From contig NZ_NMUN01000004.1 of assembly GCF_002812725.1 (NCBI RefSeq), positions 248,001-312,000 of the forward strand: a DNA stretch of 64,000 nt, given 5' to 3'. Origin of the DNA: Microbacterium sp. BR1. GTDB taxonomy: Bacteria; Actinomycetota; Actinomycetes; Actinomycetales; Microbacteriaceae. The position numbers were made by a program, and so were the translations under genes. Each line of letters starts with the position of its first letter. Position 1 is the first letter of the stretch. Of the stretch, positions 39,889-48,185 are shown piece by piece. The notes beneath the pieces were generated by a model. The model ran no database searches. It was not told where the DNA came from and saw only the letters and a list, made by a program, of their open reading frames with translations.

Positions 39889-39959
39889 CCCGTACGTGTC
39901 GTTGTGGCCGGTTCGGGTTTGCTAGGATAGCCGGGTTGCCCGGCGCGAGTCGGGCGCAT

Positions 39960-40032
39960 TCCTCCATAGCTCAATTGGCAGAGCAATCGGCTGTTAACCG
40001 ATAGGTTCTTGGTTCGAGTCCAAGTGGGGGAG
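39960..40032 (+). tRNA. tRNA-Asn (anticodon GTT)
   Basis: 73-base cloverleaf. Acceptor TCCTCCA pairs with TGGGGGA (one G-U), anticodon stem ATCGG/CCGAT with loop CTGTTAA, T arm CTTGG TTCGAGT CCAAG. CCA is not encoded. A TAGGAT hexamer at 39923-39928 is a possible -10. Confidence 0.95.
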
Positions 40033-40034
40033 CA

Positions 40035-40778
40035 GTGACAGATCTTGGGCCGGGCGGATGGGTTCTTCTCGCCGTTGCGGCTCTCATCGTCGGATTGTCG
40101 AAGGCTGCGCTTCCGGGCGCGAGCACGCTCGCCGTGGCGATCTTCGCGGCCGTCCTTCCGGCGAAGCAATCGACGGCGACATTGCTCGTGCTGCTCATCG
40201 TGGGGGACATCTTCGCGCTCTGGGCCTATCGTCGCCACGCGGACTGGCGAGCGCTCGCGCGGCTCGTGCCCGCAGTCGCGGTCGGCCTCGTGCTCGGCGC
40301 CGCCTTCCTCGTCGTCGCCGATGACTCCTGGGTGCGGCGGACGATCGGCGTGATCCTGCTCGTCCTCATCGCCTTCACCCTCTGGCGTCGCTACGTGCGC
40401 CGAGGCGCACCCGCTGTCGAGCGGCCGCGCTGGCCCGCGGCTGCCGCATACGGCTCTCTGGGCGGTTTCACGACGATGGTCGCGAATGCCGGCGGACCGG
40501 TCATGTCGATGTACTTCCTCGCATCCGGATTCCGGGTGATGGCATTCCTCGGCACCGCCGCATGGTTCTTCGCCCTGGTCAACGTGACCAAGCTGCCCAT
40601 CATGTTCGGGTTGGGGCTGATCACACCGGGGACTTTGCTGACGGATGTGATTCTCGTGCCGGCCGTCCTGCTCGGTGCCTTCGGCGGACGCATGATCGCC
40701 GGCCGGATCAACCAGGCGTGGTTCGAACGCATCGTCATCACCCTGACGATCGTCGGTGCTCTGTACCTGCTGGTCTGA
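40035..40778 (+). CDS. TauE/SafE family membrane transporter
   Basis: 247-residue protein with about eight hydrophobic segments and the duplicated TauE/SafE (DUF81) pattern: LLAVAALIVGLSKAALPGAS and AAYGSLGGFTTMVANAGGPVMSMYFL. The family exports or imports sulfite or sulfoacetate-type anions; the substrate here is unknown. The first membrane helix starts within eight residues of GTG 40035, so that start is nearly forced. The start is only 2 bases after the end of tRNA-Asn, with the tRNA acceptor sequence GGGGGAG as the only possible Shine-Dalgarno. Confidence 0.87.
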   Translation: MTDLGPGGWVLLAVAALIVGLSKAALPGASTLAVAIFAAVLPAKQSTATLLVLLIVGDIFALWAYRRHADWRALARLVPAVAVGLVLGAAFLVVADDSWVRRTIGVILLVLIAFTLWRRYVRRGAPAVERPRWPAAAAYGSLGGFTTMVANAGGPVMSMYFLASGFRVMAFLGTAAWFFALVNVTKLPIMFGLGLITPGTLLTDVILVPAVLLGAFGGRMIAGRINQAWFERIVITLTIVGALYLLV

Positions 40779-40883
40779 CTCGCGTCCTTCTCCTTCGGGG
40801 CATACCTCCGCCGCGGCCCGGGCACAACCCCTCGGCGCTTCATGCCTATCTGGGCTACCGTCGCGGCAACCGAGAGGGACCGG

Positions 40884-42515
40884 ATGCCGTTATTCGAGCA
40901 GGAAAGATCCCTTCGAGGACGGCTCCAGGTCATGGCCCGTGCCCAGTTGCCCCTCCTGGTCGCAACGGTTTTCGTGACGGTTGCCACGGTCCTCGTCGTC
41001 CCCGAGGTGCGCGACGACCTGCTCCTCGGGGCGGGGTCGCTCATCATCCTGATCTCGTCGATCACGGGAGTACTGCTGCCATGGGAGCGTTGGGCACCCG
41101 GGACGCTGATCATCCTCGCGCTGGCCGACATCGTCGGCGTGGCCTTGATCCACACGGCGTTACTGGCGTATCTGCCCGCCGCGGGAATGCTCGTGATCTT
41201 CCCCGTCCTGTGACTCACCTACGGCTTTTCGCAATCGGGCATCCTCATCGCGATGGCGGGCGCGCTCTTCGTCTCCGCCTTCCCGTTCCTCACCGTGCGT
41301 GGCCTCCCGGACTCTCCCCTCGAATGGCTGAACGTCGTCACACTGCCGATTCTCGTGCTGGGACTCGCGGTTCTCGTCAGCTTCGCGGCCGAGCAGCTGC
41401 GGTCGCGCCGCGCCGAGCGGGACATCGCGTTCGACGCTCAGCGTGCCGCGCTCGATGAAGCTCGGGACACCGAGGTGATCGCTCGAGGCATCCTTCAGAC
41501 CGTGAACGCGGGTGTGGCGTTCTTCGACGCCGACGGCCGTCTCGACATCGCCAATGATCTAGCCGAGCGGGCCGCGGAGACGATCGGCTTCCGCCTGGAT
41601 CGCCCACCGTACAGCGGACAGCGGATGTACCTTCCCGACCGCACGACGCAGATCCCGCCTTCCGAGCAGCCGGTGCCGCGCGGTCTCGCCGGCGAAACGG
41701 TGGAGCGGCACTTCGCATGGATCGGTCCGGCGCGCGGGCAGTCGGCCGTGATCACATCGACCAACCCCGTCCGACGCGAATCCGGTGAGAAGCTCGGCAC
41801 GGTGATCGTCATGTACGACGTGACCGAGTTGGCCGAGGCGGTCGAGATCCGCGAGGAGTTCCTGCGGACGGTCGTGCACGAGCTCCGCACGCCGCTCACG
41901 GCCACCGTGGGCTACCTCGACCTGCTCGAAGAGGACCCCGCGCTTCCCGCCGGCCTCGCGGAGCGGGTCGCGACCGTGCGTCGGGGGATGGTGCGCCTCA
42001 CTGCCCGCATCGGCGAGCTCATGGCCGCGGGGGACGACGGGGTGGATCTGAACCGTTCTCGCGTCGGCATAGGACGACTCATCGAGGAGTGCGTCGAGAA
42101 GCTCCACCCATCGGTCCGCGGTCGCGTGACACGATTCGGCACTCACCGAGACGGTCTGGAGATCGATGCGGATCCGGTTCGGCTGGTGCAGGCGATCGGT
42201 GAGCTGCTGACCAACGCGCTCAAGTTCGGCGCAGACGACATGCCCGTCATCGTGCGCGTCTCGTCACACGAGCACCACGTCGAGATCCAGGTGACCTACA
42301 CGGGCCCGGGCATGACGCGGGCCGAGCGGGCCCGGGCCTTCGATTCGTTCTACCGGGCGCCGTCGGTCAGGTCGCAGGCGATCCAGGGGTTCGGGCTCGG
42401 GCTGCACATCGTCCGCAACATCCTTCGCGCGCACGGGGGCGATGTCGAACTGCGCAGCAGCGCCGGTGTCGGGACGACCGCCGTCGTGACGCTGCCCCGC
42501 GTCGTACCCGAGTAG
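40884..42515 (+). pseudogene. Sensor histidine kinase, interrupted by an in-frame TGA
   Basis: One continuous frame, broken by TGA at 41211-41213, encodes an N-terminal domain of about six membrane helices (stop in the fourth), a PAS-like region (ILQTVNAGVAFFDADGRLDIAN), an H-box VHELRTPLTATVGYLDLL, an N-box LLTNALKFG and a G2 box GFGLGLHIVRN. The stop probably replaced a tryptophan (PVL-W-LTYGF). The G1 box reads TYTGPGM where DxGxG is expected, so the ATP-binding aspartate is lost as well. Two independent lesions suggest real decay rather than sequencing error. ATG 40884 follows GAGAGGG. No response regulator gene is adjacent. Confidence 0.82.
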
Positions 42516-42528
42516 CTGCGTTCGGTGA

Positions 42529-42843
42529 TCAGCCGCGGCGGGCCAGCGGGTCTTCGCCGAGCATCCGCCACACCGTCTTCGTCAGCGCGGGGTGTTCGAG
42601 GGCGATCTGTCGGAGCACCCGGTAGTGGCGAACGTGCGTCGGCATCCGTCCGCCGTCCGCGATGATCGCGTCGGCGCGCAGCATGTGCACGACCAGCTCG
42701 TCGACCGTCGGGAGCTCTTCCATGAACGCCCAGGGGTCTTCGCCCTGGCGCAGACGTTCTTCGACGACGACGCCGAGTTCTTCGGAGGCCTCGGCACGGA
42801 GCACTTCCAGGCTCGCGCGGCGTTCGATCCGGACCTCTTCCAC
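42529..42843 (-). CDS. Conserved hypothetical protein, 104 residues
   Basis: Small soluble, acidic protein with no membrane segment and no recognised domain; it reads as mostly helical (LEVLRAEASEELGVVVEERLRQGEDPWAF ... PTVDELVVHMLRADAIIADGG ... HVRHYRVLRQIALEHPALTKTVWRMLGEDPL). GTG 42843 is followed back by a minus-strand TAGGCT at 6-base spacing (42850-42855), which supports it as a real gene. It follows def on the same strand and is convergent with the kinase pseudogene. Confidence 0.65.
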   Translation of the reverse strand: MEEVRIERRASLEVLRAEASEELGVVVEERLRQGEDPWAFMEELPTVDELVVHMLRADAIIADGGRMPTHVRHYRVLRQIALEHPALTKTVWRMLGEDPLARRG

Positions 42844-42849
42844 CCCTCG

Positions 42850-42855
42850 AGCCTA
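42850..42855 (-). promoter_or_regulatory. -10 element (TAGGCT) of the 104-residue protein gene
   Basis: Minus-strand TAGGCT, 6 bases, GTG 42843. Confidence 0.55.
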
Positions 42856-42885
42856 CGCGCGCATTCGGCGGGTGGCGCGAGGCGC

Positions 42886-42941
42886 GGCCTACGCGGCTCG
42901 GCCTACGCGGCTCGCCCTACGCGGCTCGGCCTACGCGTCCA
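42886..42941. repeat. Four 14-bp tandem repeats at the 3' end of def
   Basis: Unit GGCCTACGCGGCTC repeated four times, the third with one change and the fourth diverging at its end. The def stop codon lies within the last unit, so the array forms the def 3' untranslated region. Confidence 0.85.
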
Positions 42942-43497
42942 GGTCGTCGACGCCGGGCATCCAGGACCGACCCGGCACGCCCCAGCCGCGCTTCCGGACG
43001 ATCTTCGCCGCCGTTCTGGCGTCGGCGTCGCCGATCCGGTCGACGTAGAGGATGCCGTCGAGATGATCGAATTCGTGTTGCAGGATGCGCGCCCGCCAGC
43101 CGTCGACCTCGAGGCGAACCGGCTCGCCCTCGAGGTCGGTCCCCGTGACCAGGGCCCGGTCGGCGCGACGGAGCGGGAACCGCTCGCCGGGAAACGACAG
43201 GCAGCCTTCGCTCTCGGCGTCGGGGTCGGGGCGCCCCGGCTCCGGGGGAGTGATCCACAGTTCGGGATCGATCACGACGCCGCGCCACGGGGCGCCCGCG
43301 TCGTCCTCGTACGAGTAGACGAAGATGCGCAGCGGCACTCCGACCTGCGGGGCTGCGAGACCGACGCCGGGTGCGGCATCCATGGTCTCGTACATGTCGG
43401 CGACGAGGGTGCGGATCTCGTCCGTCACGACGCCGACACGAGCGGCGGGGGAATGGAGGACGGGATCGCCCAGGATCACGATCGGGAGCACGGCCAC
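42931..43497 (-). CDS. def: Peptide deformylase
   Basis: 188-residue Fe/Zn hydrolase that removes N-formyl groups from new proteins. All three motifs are present: GVGLAAPQV, EGCLSFPG and QHEFDHLDG (metal ligands Cys and two His). The C-terminal tail is slightly extended. GTG 43497 lies 6 bases from a minus-strand TAGGCT (43504-43509), consistent with a leaderless transcript. Confidence 0.95.
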   Translation of the reverse strand: MAVLPIVILGDPVLHSPAARVGVVTDEIRTLVADMYETMDAAPGVGLAAPQVGVPLRIFVYSYEDDAGAPWRGVVIDPELWITPPEPGRPDPDAESEGCLSFPGERFPLRRADRALVTGTDLEGEPVRLEVDGWRARILQHEFDHLDGILYVDRIGDADARTAAKIVRKRGWGVPGRSWMPGVDDLDA

Positions 43498-43503
43498 GTC
43501 TCG

Positions 43504-43509
43504 AGCCTA
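43504..43509 (-). promoter_or_regulatory. -10 element (TAGGCT) of def
   Basis: Minus-strand TAGGCT, 6 bases, GTG 43497. Confidence 0.6.
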
Positions 43510-43545
43510 TCCGGAGCGCCTCAGCCCATCGGCATCCGGCTCGGT

Positions 43546-43551
43546 TAGTGT
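43546..43551 (+). promoter_or_regulatory. -10 element (TAGTGT) of the DMT transporter gene
   Basis: TAGTGT, 6 bases, GTG 43558; it lies back to back with the def promoter about 37 bases away. Confidence 0.5.
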
Positions 43552-43557
43552 CGATGC

Positions 43558-44589
43558 GTGATGTGGGTGGGATCGGTAGAAGAAGTCGGCGAGCAGCTCG
43601 TCGGCGCTTTCCAGAATCCTGGCCTGCTCCTGGGTATCCCGCTGGCGCTCGCGGGCGCGGTCTTCATGTCGTTCGGGGCGCAGTACCAGCACCGTGGGGT
43701 CGAGAAGGTCGAGCGTCTGAGCGGCCAGGACGGCGCGAGCGGTCTGACCATGCGGCAGCTCTCGCGCCTGCTGTCTCGCCCGTCATGGGTCGTCGGAACG
43801 CTCATGCTCGGGATGGCGATCCTGTGCCAGCTGGGCGCGCTGACGGTCGCGCCGCTCATCGTGGTGCAGCCCTTGGGCGCGATCGCGCTCGTCGTCACGA
43901 CCCTGCTGAACTCGCGGGTGAGCGGGCTACCGCCCACCCGGCGATCCCTCATGGCGATCATCGCCTGCGTCGGCGGCATCTTCATCTTCGTGATCATCGC
44001 GGCCATCTTCGCGACCGAGCGGCCGTTGAGCCAGAACGAGCTCATCACGGTGCTCGTGACGCTCGCGATCGTGATGGTGGCGATGCTCGTCTTCTGGATC
44101 CTTCTGCGCAAGCGCATGCGCGCCCTGTTCTACATCCTGAGCGCTGGTGTCGTGTACGGCTTCGTGGCCACGCTCGCGAAGGTCGTCATCAAGCGCATCC
44201 AAGCCGGTGAGTTCGAATGGCTGACGCTGGTCTGCCTGATCGCGCTGCTCGCGGCGACGGGGGTCGGTGCGTACTTCGTACAGACGGCGTACTCGTCGGG
44301 TCCGCCCGACCTGGTGATCGCGGGCCTGACGGTCATCGACCCGATGGTCGCTGTGTTGATCGGTCTGCTCGTACTCGGCGAGGGTGGCGCGGCGCCGCTC
44401 TGGGCCCTGATCGGCTTCGGTATCGCCGGCGCGATCGCCGTCTGGGGAGTCATCACGCTCGCGCGCTTCCACCCGCAGGTTCTCTCGAACAGCCAGGAGC
44501 TGCCGATCCTCCGTGGCGGCTCACGCGGGGCGGATAGCTCGGGGCTGACGGCAACGGACGATGGCGCGGGTCCTCACCCTCTCGTCTGA
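43558..44589 (+). CDS. DMT-superfamily (EamA/NIPA-like) transporter
   Basis: 343-residue membrane protein with about nine or ten hydrophobic segments. The N-terminal half (LLLGIPLALAGAVFMSFGAQYQHRGV; LGALTVAPLIVVQPLGAIALV) and C-terminal half (SSGPPDLVIAGLTVIDPMVAVLIGLLVLGEG) have the inverted-repeat layout of DMT and NIPA magnesium-type transporters. The substrate is unknown. The last 25 residues are a soluble tail. GTG 43558 fits the leaderless spacing. It is followed directly by tRNA-Met. Confidence 0.82.
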   Translation: MMWVGSVEEVGEQLVGAFQNPGLLLGIPLALAGAVFMSFGAQYQHRGVEKVERLSGQDGASGLTMRQLSRLLSRPSWVVGTLMLGMAILCQLGALTVAPLIVVQPLGAIALVVTTLLNSRVSGLPPTRRSLMAIIACVGGIFIFVIIAAIFATERPLSQNELITVLVTLAIVMVAMLVFWILLRKRMRALFYILSAGVVYGFVATLAKVVIKRIQAGEFEWLTLVCLIALLAATGVGAYFVQTAYSSGPPDLVIAGLTVIDPMVAVLIGLLVLGEGGAAPLWALIGFGIAGAIAVWGVITLARFHPQVLSNSQELPILRGGSRGADSSGLTATDDGAGPHPLV

Positions 44590-44611
44590 CGGACGCTAGG
44601 CTTTCACCCAC

Positions 44612-44685
44612 GGGGCGGTGGCCAAGCTGGTCAAGGCAGCGGGCTCATAACCCGACGATCGTGGGTTCAAGTCCCACCCGCCCTA
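44612..44685 (+). tRNA. tRNA-Met (anticodon CAT)
   Basis: 74-base cloverleaf: acceptor GGGGCGG with CCGCCCT, anticodon loop CTCATAA, T arm GTGGG TTCAAGT CCCAC. A TAGGCT hexamer at 44597-44602 is the likely -10. It looks like an elongator rather than initiator because the acceptor end is paired (G-U), although tRNA-Ile2 with modified C34 cannot be fully excluded. Its last three bases overlap the stop codon of the opposing gene. Confidence 0.92.
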
Positions 44686-45900
44686 CTCCGTAGAACGCCG
44701 CTCGGCGTCTGCCACCGCGTCCCACCAGAGCGCGGCCTCCGCTCGATTGCGGGGCTCGCGCTCGGCCGCGGCCTCGGCGATTCGTGCGCGCGAGGACCAC
44801 ACGCGCTCCAGCACGGCACCACCGAAGGCGTCCGCATCGGCGAGCGGTGCGACGCCGTCCTGACCCCAGTGCGCGAGCACGCCGAGCTGTTTGATGCGCG
44901 TGTAGTCGTCGGCGACGAGCCCGACGACGGGAACACCCGCGGGTGCGGCGAAGACGGCGGGGTGATACCGGCCGGTGATCAGCAGGGCGCTCGAGCGGGC
45001 CAGGCGCGCCGCCGCTCGAGGGTCGCCGGTCGGGATGACCCGCGAAGGGGAGGTCATCCGCGCACGCACCTCGTCGTGCAGCACGGCGTCGCCACGGGCC
45101 GGCGAGATCGGATCCAGGGGCCCGAAATGCGCGTGGAACGCGACGGGCTCACCGGTGAGTTCGGCCGCGTGATCGATGAGGCGCGCGAGGCGAGCGACGG
45201 TCTCGTCGCGCTGCGCTCCGCCGAGGGCGAGCGAGAGGCTGACGAGCACGCCGGACGGCGGGGCCGAGGCATCCGGTTCATCATCCGTGCCCGGGTCGCG
45301 ATCGCCCAGGAACGACGCGTCGTCGACGCCGACGCGGGCCGCGACACCGAGATCGGCGGCAAGGGCGAGCGATCTCGTCTCACGCACGCCGACGAGCCGG
45401 GCGGCACGCAGCGCGGGGGCGAGCAGTGCCCGGTCCGCGTCGATCAGATCCGGTCCCAGGGTCTGTCCCGTGACCACCACGGGGCGTCCGAGCTCGCTCG
45501 CGATGGCGGCCAGCGTCACGCGTTCGTAGATGTGCACGGGCCACCGCGACGCGAGGTTTCCCCCGCCCGCGATCACGACGCCGTCCGTGGCGGAAACGGC
45601 GTCGATGATCTCGCGCGCGGAGTCGTCCGTGCCGAGGGACGACGGATGCTTCGCCGCGGCCACGACCTCGCGCATCCGCGCATCCGCCGCATCGCGCGAG
45701 AGTCCGGCGAACCCGATGCGCGGGACGGCGTCGATACCGTAGCGATCGGCCGATTCCGCGGGCTCCGCGGACACGGCGATGAGCTCGACACCGCGGGCGC
45801 GCATCTCGTCCCGCAGGGCCTCGAACATCGCCTCGTCGCCGATGTGCATCATGCCGTCGGACACGCCGATATCACCGATGGAGAGAAGCCGCACGAGCAC
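44683..45900 (-). CDS. Polysaccharide pyruvyl transferase family protein
   Basis: 405-residue protein of the CsaB/WcaK type: SIGDIGVSDGMMHIGDEAMFEALRDEM at the N-terminus, GVVIAGGGNLASRWP, VVVTGQTLGPDLIDADR, GVRETRSLALAADLG and the C-terminal ITGRYHPAVFAAPAGVPVVGLVADDYTRIKQLG. Such enzymes attach pyruvate ketals to cell-surface glycans. It starts a small glycan cluster, divergent from the HEAT protein gene. The TAG stop overlaps the last three bases of tRNA-Met in antisense. Confidence 0.82.
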   Translation of the reverse strand: MLVRLLSIGDIGVSDGMMHIGDEAMFEALRDEMRARGVELIAVSAEPAESADRYGIDAVPRIGFAGLSRDAADARMREVVAAAKHPSSLGTDDSAREIIDAVSATDGVVIAGGGNLASRWPVHIYERVTLAAIASELGRPVVVTGQTLGPDLIDADRALLAPALRAARLVGVRETRSLALAADLGVAARVGVDDASFLGDRDPGTDDEPDASAPPSGVLVSLSLALGGAQRDETVARLARLIDHAAELTGEPVAFHAHFGPLDPISPARGDAVLHDEVRARMTSPSRVIPTGDPRAAARLARSSALLITGRYHPAVFAAPAGVPVVGLVADDYTRIKQLGVLAHWGQDGVAPLADADAFGGAVLERVWSSRARIAEAAAEREPRNRAEAALWWDAVADAERRSTE

Positions 45901-46014
45901 CGGAGCCTAGCCTCCAGAATCGGCCGACGCCAGCCGAGGCCGATGTCATCCACGCGGGCTACGATCGGCATGCGGCGGCTCTCGGGCGGACTCGCGCGCG
46001 CGAAGGAGACGACG

Positions 46015-46830
46015 ATGGGCATCCAGACGGCCATGGACGCGGTGTACGCCGCGCCGGGGATCGTCGACGCCATTCGGCTCGCGGACGATGTCGCCTTCGA
46101 AGCGGGACGCGACCCGGGCGTGCGCACCCTGCGGCTGCTCGCGAAGGCGCTCGCGAGCGATGACGACGTGGCCGCGATCACGGCCGTCCACGCGTTGGCC
46201 GAGATGTACGACGAGCAGGCGGCGCGGACCCTCAGCAGCTTGCTCTCGGACGAGCGCGGCTTCATCCGTGAGCACGCCGCATGGGCGCTCGGCGCGGGAC
46301 TGCCGCGCTTCGATGCGATCGGGCGTCTGCTGGGGATCGTGGCCGCGGGAGGGTTCTCGGGAATGCTCGCGCAGCGGACGCTCGAGAACTGGTCGATCAC
46401 GGCCGGCGAGACGCTCGCCGTCGCGATCGAGAGCGCTTTGCTCGGGATTCAGGATGCCCCGTCCCGCGCGCGCCTCGTCGAGACTCTCGGACTCGTGCGC
46501 GCCCCCATCGCCGCGCGTACGCTGCTGCGGTGCGCGGGCGACCCGGGAGAGTCGCGCCCCGTGCGGATCGCCGCAGTCGCCGCACTCGGTCAGCGCGCGC
46601 ACTCGGCCGAAGCCGCATCGCTGCTGGACGGCCTCGCCGACCGCGGGGACGAGCTGGCGGATGCCGCGCGTCTCGCGCTCGTCGACCTCGCCGCGGGGCG
46701 CACCGCGACCGGGGCCGTGCGCAGCGGCCCCGCACCGGAACCCGGTCCGCTCACGGTCGCGCAGCTGTTCCTCCACGCCGATATCGAGCCCTCGCTCACC
46801 TCGGCGGGGTGGGCGACAACGGCGGCATAG
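46015..46830 (+). CDS. HEAT-repeat protein, probable N-terminal half of a split glycosyltransferase
   Basis: 271-residue helical protein with HEAT-like repeats (VRTLRLLAKALASDDDVAAITAVHALAEMYDEQAARTL; HAAWALGAG; PVRIAAVAALGQR; ELADAARLALVDL). ATG 46015 has an ideal AAGGAG site. The C-terminus LTVAQLFLHADIEPSLTSAG reads naturally into GVGDNGGIATLLVRLGDAL, which opens the next ORF in another frame. This suggests that the two ORFs are one protein split at the GGGG tract at 46806-46809. As read, the frame ends WATTAA. The role is unknown. Confidence 0.72.
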   Translation: MGIQTAMDAVYAAPGIVDAIRLADDVAFEAGRDPGVRTLRLLAKALASDDDVAAITAVHALAEMYDEQAARTLSSLLSDERGFIREHAAWALGAGLPRFDAIGRLLGIVAAGGFSGMLAQRTLENWSITAGETLAVAIESALLGIQDAPSRARLVETLGLVRAPIAARTLLRCAGDPGESRPVRIAAVAALGQRAHSAEAASLLDGLADRGDELADAARLALVDLAAGRTATGAVRSGPAPEPGPLTVAQLFLHADIEPSLTSAGWATTAA

Positions 46831-48185
46831 CAACCCTGCTCGTCCGGTTGGGAGATGCGCTCGTCGCGGATCCCTCGACGGGTGTTCAGCGCGTCGTGAC
46901 CCTGTCGCGGGGCCCGCGCGAGCGCGCCGTGATCGACCTCGGCGTCATCGGGATGGACCGCGAGGGTCACGTCTACGGGCGCGTGCCGCTCGCGGATCAG
47001 CCGGTGCCCTCGGCTGCGGCGTGGTCCCTGCGCGTGCCGGCACGGCGTGGTATCCGACGCATCCTGCGTGCCGCCGGTCGCATCGACGTGCTGCACCTGC
47101 GCATGGCGGACGTCGGCAGCCTCGCGGCCGCGGACGTCGCCCGCGAACTCGGGATCCCGGTCGTGTTCACGGTCGCTCCAGACCCGCACGCCGTGATCCA
47201 GTCGATGGATCTCTCGGGGGCACTGCAGCGGTCGGACTTCGGCGAGGTCGACATGCGCGAGCACTTCTGGTTCCGCGCCCGGCTCGTGCAGAGCCTCGCC
47301 TCGAACGCCGCCCATACCGTGCTCTTCCCGCGGCCCAAGCTCGAAGAAGACATGCGCCAGCTCGTCGGCATCGACATCTCGTCCCATCCTGAACGGCACA
47401 CGATCGTCGCCGAGGGGGTCGACCTCGACGTCGTCGATCGCGCGGTCGGCGAGCTCCGGGCGTGCTCGACCGACGACTGCCCGCCCGAGATCGAGCCGCT
47501 TCGCGCCCTGCTCGCAGAACTGCCGAACGAGCGCAGGGGGCTCCCGTTGCTGGTGAGCGTCGGGCGACTGCACCGGGTCAAGGGCATGGCGACGCTCGTC
47601 GAGGCCTGGGCCCGGGGCCCATTGGCCGAACGTGCGAATATGCTCATCATCGGCGGTGACCTCGAGAAGCCGTCGCTCGACGAGCGCGAGCAGGTCGAAC
47701 GGATCGCCCAGATCGTTCCCGACGAGGATCGCGCCGCGCGGGGTCTTGTGCTCGCCGGCCACCGCTCGAACGATGTCGCGGCGCGGTGGCTCGCGGCCGT
47801 CCGGTTCGGGATGCCGGGGCTCGCGGCATCCGGTGGCGTCTACGTCTGCGCGAGTGTGAAAGAGGAATTCGGCATCGCCCTGCTCGAGGCGATGGCGACG
47901 GGACTGACCGTCGTCGCGCCCGACGGCGGTGGCCCCGCGACCTACGTCACGCGGGGCGACACCGGCGTGCTGACCCAGACATGGGACGTGGCGAACCTTG
48001 CGCAGGCGATCGCCGAGGCGCTCGACATCGCGGCGGAGCGCGACGACTCGCGCGCGCAACGCGCGCACGACATGGTTCGCGACCGCTTCACGATCCAGGG
48101 GATGGCGTCGGCTCTCGGCCCCGTCTACCGCGGTGTGACCCGCGAAGAGGCCGAGCTGATCCGGGCCGCGGGGGTACTCGGGTGA
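46809..48185 (+). CDS. Glycosyltransferase, GT-B (GT4-like)
   Basis: 458 residues from GTG 46809. The N-terminal GDNGGIATLLVRLGDAL is the GT4 acceptor-side glycine motif, ELGIPVVFTVAPDPHAV and HTIVAEGVDLDVV follow, and the C-terminal half has LVSVGRLHRVKGMATLVEAW and the EX7E motif EEFGIALLEAMATGLTVVAPDGGGPATYV. It would use a nucleotide sugar donor; the closest relatives appear to be sucrose-phosphate-synthase-like enzymes. The start codon lies inside the HEAT ORF with no convincing ribosome-binding site, supporting a frameshift. It overlaps the next gene by GTGA. Confidence 0.83.
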   Translation: MGDNGGIATLLVRLGDALVADPSTGVQRVVTLSRGPRERAVIDLGVIGMDREGHVYGRVPLADQPVPSAAAWSLRVPARRGIRRILRAAGRIDVLHLRMADVGSLAAADVARELGIPVVFTVAPDPHAVIQSMDLSGALQRSDFGEVDMREHFWFRARLVQSLASNAAHTVLFPRPKLEEDMRQLVGIDISSHPERHTIVAEGVDLDVVDRAVGELRACSTDDCPPEIEPLRALLAELPNERRGLPLLVSVGRLHRVKGMATLVEAWARGPLAERANMLIIGGDLEKPSLDEREQVERIAQIVPDEDRAARGLVLAGHRSNDVAARWLAAVRFGMPGLAASGGVYVCASVKEEFGIALLEAMATGLTVVAPDGGGPATYVTRGDTGVLTQTWDVANLAQAIAEALDIAAERDDSRAQRAHDMVRDRFTIQGMASALGPVYRGVTREEAELIRAAGVLG

